From Pempheris klunzingeri (Eukaryota; Chordata; Actinopteri; Acropomatiformes; Pempheridae): 64,000 bases of DNA. The position numbers and the translations under genes were made by a program. Positions 45,357 through 58,275 of the stretch are shown piece after piece. The notes under the pieces are model-generated. The model was given only the letters and a program-made list of their open reading frames with translations, had not been told where the DNA came from and searched no databases. The stretch is from contig NC_092020.1 of the NCBI RefSeq assembly GCF_042242105.1, positions 17,762,788 to 17,826,787 of the forward strand. Direction: 5' to 3'. Position 1 is the first letter of the stretch, and each line of letters starts with the position of its first letter.

Positions 45357-46269
45357 TTATTTACAAGAAAATGTACAGTTTGTTACATGGGTTACCAGTG
45401 CAAAGTTTTATAATCTGAAAACAGACACCATCCTGTTTAAACAGTACAATCAGCATATTATGATCGCTGATTTGTGAGATTGTAAAATAGTATAGAAATG
45501 TTGTCACACAGCTTTGAATGTCAGCATTATGAAACTCATGAAACAAAGTTAAGTGCCCAGGAAGGGTACTAAATGTCTTGTTTCTGTGTTGAAGAGGGAC
45601 GTATATATTCACCAATATCTAGAACATTTAAAGTTTTTTAAAAGGCATGGCTTTATAAGTACAGTTGAGAGAAAAATGACCCCCAAAGGCATCTACAGAG
45701 TTTACAACTTGTTAGAGGGATGTTTGTCCATGCCAGGTTAAGGTTCGATCCCTCTGAGAAGCTTTCAAAAGGCAGAAAGAAACAAAACCAAAAGGAGTGA
45801 GGCCTCTGAAACAGAAGGGGAAACACCCACGAACAGCTTTGTGTTTTTTTTTTTCTTTGTAGATATTAACTGTCTGTATCTACACGGCAAACCACACAGC
45901 AAGCACATCTAATTACCTGTCACTGTATCATCCAACCAGTGTACTTCATGTATAAATCAACAGGTAGTAAAGTGACAACTGAGAGACTGGCAATTGCTTT
46001 TTTTTTTTTTTTTTTAAAAAAGCAAGTAACCCAGATATAACAAGGTACATTAACTTTTAACAAACATACGCTATTGCCCAACAATAGCATTCGGCAGGAG
46101 TGAATGCCACAACACAACAGCATACAAACTTAGCAACAGTTATGGGACAAATATACTGCGAGGGATTTTAAGATGTGTTATTTTATTTCAGTGAGATCAG
46201 TTGTTTTCTTGATTGGTGGTTTCTTGATTCTGGGCTGGACACTGTTCATACTCTGAACACTCACGGGGG

Positions 46270-48603
46270 TCAACAGTCACGCCAACTCTGTTCAACAATA
46301 GCAGAAACCCTCTTCTCGTACTCCCGCTTGTTTTCCTGGTACAGCTGGGCTGCTTGGCTGTTGGCTGGACTGTTTGGGTTTGGCTCATCCAGTAAAGACT
46401 TTAAATATACAACAAAGAATGTCAGCGGGACAGTTGTCACATATAATCACTTGATTGGTTACAAAATCTGTGTGGATATTATTTGTATTTGGCACATGCT
46501 ATGTGCGTGTCTCCATAAAGGAGTGTTAGATTACCTGTATTGAAGTTAAGATTGAAGAGACATCATAAGTTGGACTCCAACGATTCTGAAGTATATCTAA
46601 GCATATGCTGCCATCTGCATACACTGCAAAAGAGCATAGAGAATATAGAGCTTTTTAAAGATGGATGATACAGAAAAGAAGTTGTTGAATAAAAGAACAA
46701 AATGTGACATGTTTTAAATGCTGCAGTTATCAGGCAGTGAGGTACGTACCATTTGGATGAAACATTTTGGAGACAAATCGCACTGTTGGAGGTTTATTTG
46801 GATATTCCTCTGTGAATTCAATGGTAAGTTTGAAGGTTCCTGAAAGTCAGAAGTAATGGCATAGTATGAATTGACAGAGTCCAGTGCTGTAAGCTATATT
46901 ATCTAAATGTGGGAGACCTGATCAGTAGTTGTACTTTAATGGTAAAAAACAAACAAACTTTGAAGGCACCATCTAAAATCTAGTCACAACAATGCCAATC
47001 GACATAATCTTAACAAGATAAATCCAGGTTTTTTTAATTTGTTGGTTTAATGTCATGGCAGTTTTCGATGTTAAGAGCTTTAGAGAGGACTTACCATCTT
47101 CAAAAGGTGTTCCCTCCGGTCTAAAAGAGAGATAACAAACAGGTTGTAAAACAATCTTCAAAAGGTTCTTCTGAACTTTTCAGATTCTGATTTGAAATAA
47201 TCAGAAGACCCGCTGTGCTAAACTACAGCTATTCTACTTATTTTATGTCCAAACCAAGCAGGAAACACTTCAACAAAACAGTTGATTACTAAAACATCTA
47301 AAACTCCTCTGCCATACTTTTTTTTCTCAAAATAATTTAACTGGACTTACCCAAAAATGACAGCGTTCCATACCATGATATTGTTTTCTGATGGAGCACC
47401 ACTAACTCCAGCTGGAGGATCCTCTTGCAGCCTAACAGATAAAGAAGAGCACAGGGGTATCACATAATGCAGGTGATACTGGACAGAGCACACAGGAGTC
47501 AAAGTCACTACTGCCACACGTACTGCATTGTGCTCCTGATGGTGGTCAACAGGGCAGGTGACAAATACTCGGCAATATTAAAAAGTGGGAGAGAAGCTTC
47601 TCATGTAAGAATCAGCAGCAGCGGTTGAATATGAAACGGGAAAACAAGCCCAATGTCACATCTCTACACCTGACAAACAATCCATTATTTCCTATAATAA
47701 TAATAATAACTAATTTTTCCGTTTTTTAACAGAGGGACATCTATGCCACTGTAGTTATGCTGTAAAGTGGTAAATGCTCCTTTGCCAGCTTGGTCATTAC
47801 AGCCGCATTCTGAATTTGTTTATTAAAGTTTACATTGTGAAAAACTTGGACTCTGTGACCATCAGTACTGTTTAGATGGAACATGCTGTAGATCAGGGAT
47901 AAGAAACCATGTGCCATAGCTGACTGTGCTGAATATCTGCAGCTTTTTACTGACTGCATGGCAGATGGTTGCTTATCCTCAGGCTTAAACAGTGATCTAT
48001 GAAGGCCCGGGGACAGGAGCTCCCTTCATCAGCGTGTGTTTGAACAGTGAAAGATGGATCTACCCAAAGGTTTTATCTGGGTGTGAGGGGCCGTCTGGCC
48101 AATGACTTTAACTGTATCCCCAATGACCAGTTACAAATACACTTCACAGAAACCACACAAGAGTAGAGCCACTGACAGTTTCGGGGAATAGCTCGGGGTT
48201 ACGTGGCTATGATACACAGATGATAAATCGCAGTTGTACGACATCTACGGAAGCGATCAATCAGTTACAAAACATCAACGTTAATACTGCCTTGTTAACG
48301 GTGGTGTCAGCGCTACCTTCCAATTTGTCACTGCTTGGCAAAAGCTTACCTATCATTATATAATAATGTTTCCCCAAATTAGCGACATACACTCTAACCA
48401 GAGACAAATACACAATTATAATCCGCCGGTGTTTATATGACTATTTATGTTATTGTCTCTTGCTGGTAAATACCGCTTGAGCTAACGCTCAGAAGCTAGC
48501 CGTAGGTTGCTAACGTTAGCTAACTATAGCTACTTCTCTGTTGTTTTCTTGACGCTTACCGTTTAAAATCTCTCATTAAACGTCGTCTTGCTGGAGTTGA
48601 CAT
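46270..48603 (-). CDS. ube2a: UBE2A, RAD6-type ubiquitin-conjugating enzyme E2 (6 exons)
   Basis: E2 enzyme that with RNF20/40 ubiquitinates histone H2B and with RAD18 ubiquitinates PCNA. Coding exons on the minus strand: 48560-48603, 47351-47431, 47095-47120, 46750-46839, 46535-46623, 46270-46398. All junctions are GT/AG, and the sum is 152 aa, the exact family length. Sequence from [20 protein letters not shown] to VEQSWRDC is essentially identical to mammalian UBE2A. The HPN motif is at 78-80 and catalytic Cys88 sits in [10 protein letters not shown]. The third coding exon is only 26 nt. UBE2A rather than UBE2B is supported by the NKRF neighbour and the WRDC end. The gene is convergent with NKRF. 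Confidence 0.96.
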
Positions 48604-48960
48604 CCTGTTTACACGAAACCCTAAATCCTTAGCATAAACGTAAGCGGCTCAGGTGTGAGGAAATATATATTTTTTTAATCGGTGTATTGTTTTATCTCCC
48701 AGGTTAGCTGGCTAGCCAACGATTGCTAGTTTGTCAAATATTTGGCTGCCTATGCTAGTCTAAGGGCGCTACCACTTACACCTGAAAGAGGGCATTAACG
48801 TCGACCGGCTATAAATTGGTAAGCTGTATAGTCACACTAATGCACTCTAACAGTATCAATTAATGCAATATTAACAAATATTATTGTTTGCCTTTGTGAT
48901 CCCGTTTCAAGTCGTTGTAAATATAGCTGAAGTATTTTTTCATATGTCTTAGGTAACCCC
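48604..48960 (-). promoter_or_regulatory. UBE2A promoter region
   Basis: Sequence upstream of the UBE2A ATG. TTAGC/GCTAGC motifs cluster just upstream (about 48700-48760) and again in the adjoining start of intron 1 (48475-48535). The exact start site is not visible. Confidence 0.4.
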
Positions 48961-49423
48961 GTCGCCACACTTGTATCAGTCCAGCGAAAATTACGTCATT
49001 TGTTTAGCACCCATATTTAGTCTGCTCGGAAGACGGAAAAGAATTTAAGGTTTTATCCTTCCCTTCTTCAACTTATTCACCTTTAGACCAATTTATTGAT
49101 TAATTCAATCCACATTCAATTATTTACTTACGGTAAAACTCGCAACTGTTTCTAATTTAAGGTAGTAAGGGCTGACGTCTCGTGTTACAGTAACATTTAA
49201 AGACCACTAGGTGGCGCGCAGCTCCTAAGTGTTGTAAATTATCTCAAACATCTGAAAGCACGATTAATAAAACTATTACCTCAAAAGTAACCTACACTTA
49301 CTGTAATAACTACAGCTTGTTGGGGCTTTGCCAGCGTAAAGAATGATCAAAAGAGAATATTCACCAAAAAGAAGGATGATGAGATGGAACAAAATCACAA
49401 CTTTGGACAAGTATGCATGTATG
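48961..49423. other. Spacer between UBE2A and tRNA-Glu
   Basis: AT-rich, no gene or recognised repeat. Confidence 0.45.
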
Positions 49424-49495
49424 TCCCATATGGTCTAGCGGTTAGGATTCCTGGTTTTCACCCAGGCGGCCCGGGTTCGACTCCCGGTATGGGAA
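49424..49495 (+). tRNA. tRNA-Glu (anticodon TTC)
   Basis: A 72-nt cloverleaf. Acceptor stem TCCCATA pairs with TATGGGA, followed by discriminator A. The anticodon stem CCTGG/CCAGG encloses loop TTTTCAC, with anticodon TTC at 49457-49459. The T arm is CCGGG-TTCGACT-CCCGG. The internal B box GGTTCGACTCC is intact and the A box is in the D arm (TGGTCTAGCGG). A TTTT pol III terminator follows at about 49503-49506. There is no intron. CCA is absent, as expected for a nuclear gene. It matches the vertebrate tRNA-Glu-TTC sequence closely and looks functional. Confidence 0.95.
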
Positions 49496-50079
49496 CACGA
49501 TCTTTTGATTTAGGAGATTAATGACTGAAATGTCTTGACATACAAAATATACATTGTTTTTTGCACTGTTTTTTTTTATCAACGCAAACTATGATGAATG
49601 TTTTTTTAGCCGTGGGTTATTTAACACAGCCCCCACAACATGCGCTTATCATTTCCAGAGAATCTCCTGTAGACCCCGCCCGTTTGAGGAGTTATCCTCA
49701 ATTGCTCTCATCTCACAAGGGCTTGGACATTCCCGGAAGATGCCAGTTTCCACATATATCTAATCGTTGTTCGGGAGAACAAACTGGACTCAAACGAAAC
49801 TACAACGCTTGCTTATACAACCGACATTTTTTCGTCCGCAACTTTATTTGACTAAATCGTGTTTGCCTGTAAAACTAAACATTAACCGAAAAGCATTCAC
49901 TGTCGCTTAGATACCACTCAATACTAGTAAATCTAAGGAATCAAATATTAATTTGTCATTATTTTCTCATTAAGCAGCAGCGGGATATGACGCGGATTCT
50001 AAACAACTTTTTCCATAAGGTCTTTTGGTCCACCACCGTCCCTTAATGCTCACTTCTAACCCCCCTGGTGTGGTTTACT

Positions 50080-50383
50080 ACAGCCAGGCTGCAGCCAAAC
50101 TTTGGTGCCGGGCCAATCATTTCCCAGGAAAATGTGACTGCTAGGAATTCCCCACACATCAGCCCCTGTCGGAGAAAACTGCAACCTTGTGTCAGGACGC
50201 ACACGAAAGCAGCAGGAGGGTTAAGCTGACCGGTGACTGTGCGATGATGCAGCCATAGGACCGTCTGTCTCCAGCCCGCACCAGGGATAACAATGTTTTT
50301 CTAAGGTCGCCGTGTTTCACAAGGACAGCCACTAACTGCCTGTTTAAAGCCAGAGGATATGCTGTGCTGACAACTTCTACCAG
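50080..50383 (+). promoter_or_regulatory. Candidate promoter and first exon of an unidentified gene
   Basis: GC-richer island in AT-rich DNA containing 'gccaatcatttcc' (CCAAT). It ends TCTACCAGG followed by a strong donor GTGAGT at about 50384. No ATG frame of length is present, so it would be a 5' UTR exon. The gene it would serve is not visible in the window. Confidence 0.3.
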
Positions 50384-50399
50384 GGTGAGTCCTCTGAGT

Positions 50400-51010
50400 A
50401 TCCTTAAAGGAGTGGTTTATAGTTATTGCTTGCTTTCTTGTAACAATGCAATTATCTGAATATAACATGACTTCCCTGTGGAGTCATTTCTTTGTATTTT
50501 TTCCCTCTTATTTGTGGTTAAATAATCAGGGTTTTCAGCAGATAATACCACGTATAGCCCATTGTAGGATATTAAAGCAGTTTGTATACCAGAGGCCTTT
50601 TATTGCAGAGTGCCTACACTCAGTACTCTTAAAGTTGTCATACTAGAGAACGTCTAAAGGAGTGTGACTGAACTCATGATGCTAGTATTAGCCACTGGGA
50701 TACACAGCTCTGCTTTGCCTACTACTCCATAGATTTCTGTGACTCCCCTTTGTGTCAGTCAGCTGGCATGTGACTGCACTGATTGTGTGGGTGTGTGTGC
50801 TGAAACTTGACAATTAAGTGCTTCAGAGATGTCCCTTTGACAATGCACAGCTACAACTGTATTTAGTATTTAGTTCAATCATTAGAGCTCTTAAACTGAT
50901 AGTTGGGGCACTCATTTTATCCTTCATAGTCAGAAATAAGTCTTGACCCTGAGTCTGTGACATGGGAAATGTCAGTCTACTGTACACCTTCAGCCTCAGG
51001 CTAGAGTTCA
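50400..51010. other. Spacer without recognised genes
   Basis: AT-rich. Open frames at 50446-50646 and 50823-51011 show no family features. Confidence 0.4.
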
Positions 51011-51011
51011 T

Positions 51012-51245
51012 CAGTGTTAGAGCTGAAATGATGAGTCAGTTAATCCATTACTCGATCTATGGAAAATGAATCACAACAATTATGATAATCGAATGCCAAA
51101 AAAAACACTAGTTGCAGCTTCTAAAAATCTTTACTCTGCAGTGATAGTGAATTGGTTATCTTGTTTTTTTGACTCTTGGTTGCACAAAATAAGTATTTTA
51201 GATGTGCCAAATAAGTTGCAGCCCTGTTTTGGATATATTTAACTG
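51012..51245. mobile_element. MITE fragment
   Basis: 'ttagagctgaaatgatgag', 'cagttaatccattactcga' and 'tatgataatcgaatgcc' match the left end of the same MITE family as 41185-41530, with decay. Confidence 0.45.
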
Positions 51246-51589
51246 TGAAAAATAACGAAAACTATAGCAGCCAAATGATAATCTGACTCCACATGTGTGT
51301 CACTCATTCCACTGAAGAAGCCTCAGACTGAAAATATTCACTAAAATGGGCGTTGCTTTGGGAGTGAGTCTCAAATGCTCATCAGGCTCCCTCAGAGGAC
51401 AAATATAACTGAATGTTTGCAGCATTTTATAGAAAAATATGTCTGCAAAGCCTGACAATCAGTATTTTTTGAAATAGTTTATCAAACTCCTTTTCTGTGG
51501 CAAGTCTAAATGTTTGCCAGATGTTTACATTTTTGGGCTAAGATGCTTGTATCATGGAACAGACAAACACAATCTCATTGGTCGACTGC

Positions 51590-51750
51590 AGTTGCTCCCT
51601 TCAGAGGAGGCGGCTGTGACGCAGAGGGAGCGGGGAGAGTTATGTGTTCAGCTTGTCAGTCCCACTAGAGACAGGACCAGCTGGACCCACCAACCCTTCA
51701 CCCACCCGCCCTCCCCTCCTCTCCCCCTCTCCCCTCCCCTCCCCTAAAGT
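51590..51750. other. Pyrimidine-rich block
   Basis: A 60-nt almost pure C/T stretch (about 51690-51745) follows a GC-rich segment with a CRE-like 'tgacgcag'. It could be a regulatory or H-DNA-forming tract. No exon can be supported. Confidence 0.35.
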
Positions 51751-51959
51751 CTTCATATGGTGGGAACACTGGCAGAGGCTTGGGGATAATTGGAAACTTC
51801 AATCCACTGAAACCAATTACCCAGAACAAGACTTTCCAAATATACTCAAGTGTGGAGTCATCCTGTTTGCTTCAAGCATGTGCCTTTGCTTTAGAAACAT
51901 CTCCTCATGCTTCTGCCACACATTTAGCCCCTGTTTTTACCCCTTTCCTCTCTGCTTTG

Positions 51960-52370
51960 ACAGCTCTAATGCTGCACAGCCTCTGAGTGATATGGCAAGT
52001 CGTGTGTGTTTGTGCAAGCTGCAGATATTAGACTGTGCGGTCAAGGCTAAAGCGGTTCCCGGTAGCCGTCTTATCCCATGACGGTGATGTCACCATCAGC
52101 AGTCTGACCAAGGACAACAATGGAGAGAGAGCTGTCCGATACCGTTCTCCCTTTAGTGATGAGGAGCTCCTCAGACATCAGACACTTCTCCTTGTTGCCC
52201 AAGATGTACCCGCCTGTCTTAATGGGCTGCTGGGTATTGATTTGGCTACACAAAAAGAAGATCTGAGCTTTTATCCTATTTAGAAAGCAGCACTCCAGTT
52301 TCACAAAAGCTTTCAGTGTGGCCTTGTAAGAGATGGGAATCCAGCGGCTTTTTTCCTTTGTTGGCAAATG
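51960..52370. other. Anomalous open stretch on both strands
   Basis: Plus-strand frame 52035-52283 (82 codons) and minus-strand frame 52071-52367 (98 codons) overlap. Composition is more codon-like than the surroundings. No protein family was recognised, and the track could be a decayed exon or repeat fragment. Confidence 0.2.
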
Positions 52371-52379
52371 AGGTAATCT

Positions 52380-53360
52380 GTAAAAACAGGTTTACCTCCC
52401 GGTAACATTGTTCAGAAATATTTGTGTATCCAGGAGCTAATATGATGTTTTTTTTTTAGCTAGAGCTTTAATGTTAAGTGCCCACACAGACAAATACATT
52501 TAACTTGCTTACTAACTCCTGAAAGCTTGAAAATACATTAAAAAAAACTCTTAGGCCATCCTGTTTACGTAATGATCCTTTCTTAGGTGTAAATTGTGGT
52601 AATTTTGTGCCTTAGAAAAACCACAAGATGGCAATGTTCTTATGCTTTAACTAAACAAACATTCAAATGAGATGGCTGAAACCTTAAATGACTTGCATAA
52701 ATGCAGGAACCGACTTGTGAAAAGAGAAATAAAACTGTTGAACTTCCCTTTTTGACATGTCGAAAAATACCCCATGTTGTCCTGTTTTCTGTTGAGGGTT
52801 TGCAGGGGAACTGTTATTTGCAAAGTTCCTTAATTGTACGCTGCTGTTTCACCACCCCAGGCTTTTGACACCTGAATTTCACCTTGTCAGACATGTTTGA
52901 TTGCTAGGCGGCAGCAGTAAACCGCTGCCACTGGACATGACGTCAGAGAGAAAGGGGAGATGAGGGAAATTCCACCTGTAACCTCATTCTGCTCTCTTTG
53001 CTGCCTGCCTCACAGACATGTGACTTGGACGAGTCATCATGCCTTAGTTTCTCCATGAATCTGTGTGTTAATGTGATGTAATACAGGGCCAAGTCGGACT
53101 ATTTTTAGCATGTGAAAAGGACAGTATGACTTTTTTTTTTAAAAAGTATGTAGTTGTGGTAGAAACAAGACTGTGAATGTTAGTTTTGAAAAGCCTTCAA
53201 AATTATCAGGAGGTGGAGGATTTTTTAAGATAAGACAAAAGATTGTTTCCACATTGGGGGAAATTTGCAATTTGATTCAATAATCAAAAAATTACAAAAG
53301 TGAGGCAATAGTAACAACTTTATGGTGTTAATCAAGTGAGATTAGACTACAAAAACATCA
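52380..53360. other. Spacer without recognised genes
   Basis: AT-rich; a CRE-like TGACGTCA at about 52939 is the only notable motif. No exon or RNA was recognised. Confidence 0.4.
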
Positions 53361-53367
53361 GTTTCAC

Positions 53368-53795
53368 TTGAGGGAATAGCTCGAAATTTTGAAAATATTT
53401 GCTGTCTTTCAGGGAGTTTCACATCACTGTCATGCCTGTACAGTTAAAATGAAGCTACCAACAGGTACCGATTAGCTTAGCATAGCATAGCATAAAGACT
53501 GGAAACGGGGAAAAAGCTAGTCTGTCCAAGGGTAACAAAATCTTCCCTCAAACCCACCAATTGTATGGATTAAATAAACAAGATCCAATGTGTAAATTAG
53601 TGAGCTTTACAGTTGCAGACAAACTTTGCTACCTTTTGGACAGAGCCAGTCTAGCTTTTTATCCCTGTTTTCAGACTTTATGCTAAGCTAAGCTAACCAG
53701 CTGTTAGCTGCAGCTATAAATTGAATAGACAGGTATTAGAGTGATAATCTTGGCTCAAACTATTTCCTAAAATGTCAAACTATTGCATTAATCAA
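53368..53795. mobile_element. Foldback MITE with long inverted arms
   Basis: The left arm (about 53368-53590) and the right arm read backwards (53795-53620) match over roughly 150 bp or more with gaps. Paired blocks include 'ttagcttagcat' with 'atgctaagctaa', 'aaagactggaaac' with 'ttttcagacttta', 'aaagctagtctgtcc' with 'ggacagagccagtctagc', and 'gggaatagctcgaaatttt' with 'aaaatgtcaaactattgc'. The loop is short. I recognise it as an abundant percomorph foldback element. It is non-coding. Confidence 0.75.
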
Positions 53796-53799
53796 AAGG

Positions 53800-56700
53800 C
53801 TTGAATAATACATCAGTCTATGCAAAGCAGAAAAGGCTTAAATTCTTCAGGTTTCAGGGAAAATAAGAAAAAATGTGTTTTGTGAGTTTTACACAACTTT
53901 ATTCTCAATATACGACGATGGATCACACAATACAGTGTCCGCTCTGGTAGCATGTGACATCACGATATAGATTAACTACATTACTTAGATGTTTTGTGGT
54001 CCATAGAAGCACACAGTGTAGTAAGCTCTATCACTGATGCATGTGTAATTACATTAAGGAGTGATGGCTTTGTTTATAATGTTCTAGCACACTCTAGTTT
54101 GATCACACAAAGTAGTTTCGCACAAAAATAGAAACTGGCTGTGCGTGCAACTTTAGCGCATAATGATATTTTCCCCCTGTCATTTCTCATGTCTCTTTGA
54201 GCTAATGAGGTAGCACTGAGTGGTTCACCGGGGCCTTTCATGAGTCAGCTCAGCCCAGCTCAGATTCAAACGGTGAGCTTTGCACCGAAGAAGCCAAACG
54301 ATCTCTCCTCATTCAACTTGCAGCAAACTCTTCTCAGCAATTGTGACCAATATAAGTGAAGACAGAGTCGACAGAATTTGCAGGTGAGCTCTGGCAGCTC
54401 ATCACGTCTGCTGAGAGGCAGTTTTTCTGTCTTCACCATCAGTAAACTTGTTTTTTCTTTTGGGTTAATTTCAGAGTGACAGGCAGCGCACAGGCTTGTT
54501 GAATTATTTAACTGCATGTAGCCAATGGGTATTATAATCTAGGCTCTGAGTGACGGAGCAATATGCTCTCAGGGCCTCATGGCATTTTATTAATAATGAG
54601 CTTGAGATAAACTAGAGCTCTCGGGTTAAAAACTGCTGGCTGTTGGTGTACACAGGAGCCCTGAATTTTCTGGTGTGACACAGATGGACTTTTCAATACC
54701 TCTGAGTGTTTATGATAAGATTTCTGAATGAGGAACAACAGATATGTGTTAAGTGATGTGACGGTGTTTGACTGCAGGTAGCTGTTACAGCCCAGAGAGG
54801 TGTGATGTGGATTGTGTGGATTGTTGGCCTGCTCCTTGTGTTTGATAATTAATGGGTTGCAGTTTGTGTGTATGTGTAGCAGTAGACCTAATGCTACTAC
54901 ATCAGCTAGCTCCTGCTCCTCTGTTCAATAGCTTCTGTATGTTGCATTATAACCTAAAACATGAATGCCACTTGTTTGGATTATTGGCCAACACCTCCAC
55001 GAGATAAGTTGAATACTATGGGGGCCCAGTATACAAGAAGTCTTAAACCACTGGCCCAGGGAGTTAATAGTATCTCTGCAATAAATTATTGTAAGTGTGT
55101 AAATTAGGCTAAACTGAACACCTCATTGAACGTCATCTGCTAAAGGCCTGTAGTCGGTGCATCGAACTCTGCTCTGAATGCATTGTCTTTGTTAGGTCTG
55201 CATGTTTGTAGTCATACTCAGTCAGCACAGTGAATCATCTCAGATCCTGGCTCTGCTCAGGATGTTCACTGTCCGAGAATGATAACGTTTTCACAGCGCT
55301 ATGAGCTTTCACGTTATTGAACAAACTAGATTGTTGCAGCAGCAGAGTCTGACCTCAACCAGCACTTTTAAATCAAAATAACTGTGGTATTTACATTTCC
55401 CTTTCGATCTTTCACTACAATCCAGGCCTGACAGATGCTTTCTCCTACAATAATTATTTGTCCATCTCAGTGGGGTTAATTATAACGCCTTGCTGCCCTC
55501 TTGTTTACCTCATTCTGTGTCTCTTGCGGGGTGCACTTCTGCCCTGTTAGCTGGCCTCTGACAGCCTCAGCTTCCCTGTTCTTTATTTGATCGGCTCGAG
55601 CAGCCATCAGATGACCTCCGAACTACACAAATAATTCTGTGCGTCCTCCAAAGGCTCCCATATCTCATTCTGTCAAGGATTGTTTCAAAATGTTTGTCAG
55701 GTTTTATGAGCCCACAGTCCTCCAACATAACCCTGACTTTTCTGAGTGCAGTTCTTAATGGAGTGGTTTGTCTGGTACAAATTTGTTGAGCATGCCTGGA
55801 TAGACTGTGTCATATAAATCAAGTAGGAGCAAAAAATATAAAAATATAAAATGAAGTGAGCACTAGTGCTATTTGAGGCGTCCATTTACTAAAATCTGAC
55901 CCATACAATAAGCATTCAGGCTTAGATAACATTTATTGTCATATAAATGCCTGAATAACTAACTGAAATACAATCAAATTAACGTGTTTTCTTGTGCAGA
56001 GATTAGTATAGCAGTATTAGATTATGATATTGTTATGATGTGAATCTTGTTGCTCAAGATGACGTTGACATTTGGATAAAGAGACAATAATAATAATGAA
56101 TACCATGCAAGTAGTGACCCAGTGTCCCTTTTTTGGCTTAAAGGGAATTCACTGACACAGGCCTTCACCACAGCAGCTTCTTGGTGCGAAGCATTGCTGT
56201 GCTCTGCCCTTTAGTGGGGACATACTGCTGCTTCTGTTGTGACAAGCCTCTGTTATGCAGAATTATCACAAAAGAATAACCTGTGACCCTTCCTGGGCTG
56301 CAAAGGAAAGGTGTGTCTTTTCAGTTAATCTAGGGGATCACATGACTCTGCATTGATCACACATCAGAGCTTTTTTTTTTTTGCTCCAGATAATCCACCA
56401 CCATTGTAGGAATAATGCAAGAACACAATGCACTGTATGAGACAGACTTTTTGTGTTTCACACTGTGGACTGATTTTAATTGTATTCCTGTGACATGCCA
56501 TGAAGCACCAGCAATTTAAACATCTTCACTTTTATTGCTTTCTCCCCTGAGCTTGGATGTAATTTGTTGTGCAAATCTGGGTGGGTTTGCGTTCAGTATT
56601 GCAGAAGATAATTGGAAGGACTGCAAATTCTTAAGAAGAATGAGTGCAAACAGTTTCTTTCTGTTTTTGTTTTTTTTTGCTGTGTTTGAGTAAAATACAC

Positions 56701-56930
56701 AATAACATATTATTCACATGCTGCTCATAAAGCTGTACAGTTTAGTCTAGCTTTCAGGGAATGAATGTGCCTTTTCAAACACTGTAAACCAAAGACTAAA
56801 GATGTGTATCTGGTGTAACTCAGTAACATTTTCTACTGCTTGTCCACTTCTTTTCAGTCACGTCCAAACGTTTGAGCAGTGATTTCCTAGCAATCTAGTG
56901 TCTATCTTTCACCAACATTTATTTACACAC
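53800..56930. other. Long non-coding stretch
   Basis: AT-rich spacer or intron. Open frames at 54266-54517 (minus) and 55697-55885 (minus) have no recognised family. No RNA gene was seen. A poly(T) run is at 56371-56382. Confidence 0.4.
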
Positions 56931-56933
56931 GCA

Positions 56934-57020
<87 letters not shown>

Positions 57021-57023
57021 TAC
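56934..57023. repeat. Compound (TG)n(TA)n(CA)n microsatellite
   Basis: About 20 TG units, then about 11 TA units, then about 9 CA units. TG and CA arms are mutually complementary, so the array is a near-palindrome centred on the TA run. It abuts the left end of the Tc1 copy. Confidence 0.9.
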
Positions 57024-57028
57024 ATATA

Positions 57029-58238
<1,210 letters not shown>

Positions 58239-58275
58239 TATATATACATATATACTGTATATACACACACACATC
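58239..58275. repeat. (TA)/(CA) tract at right flank of Tc1 copy
   Basis: 'tatatatacatatatactg' followed by a short (AC)n run. It is the continuation of the compound microsatellite at 56934-57023 on the far side of the transposon. Confidence 0.7.
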
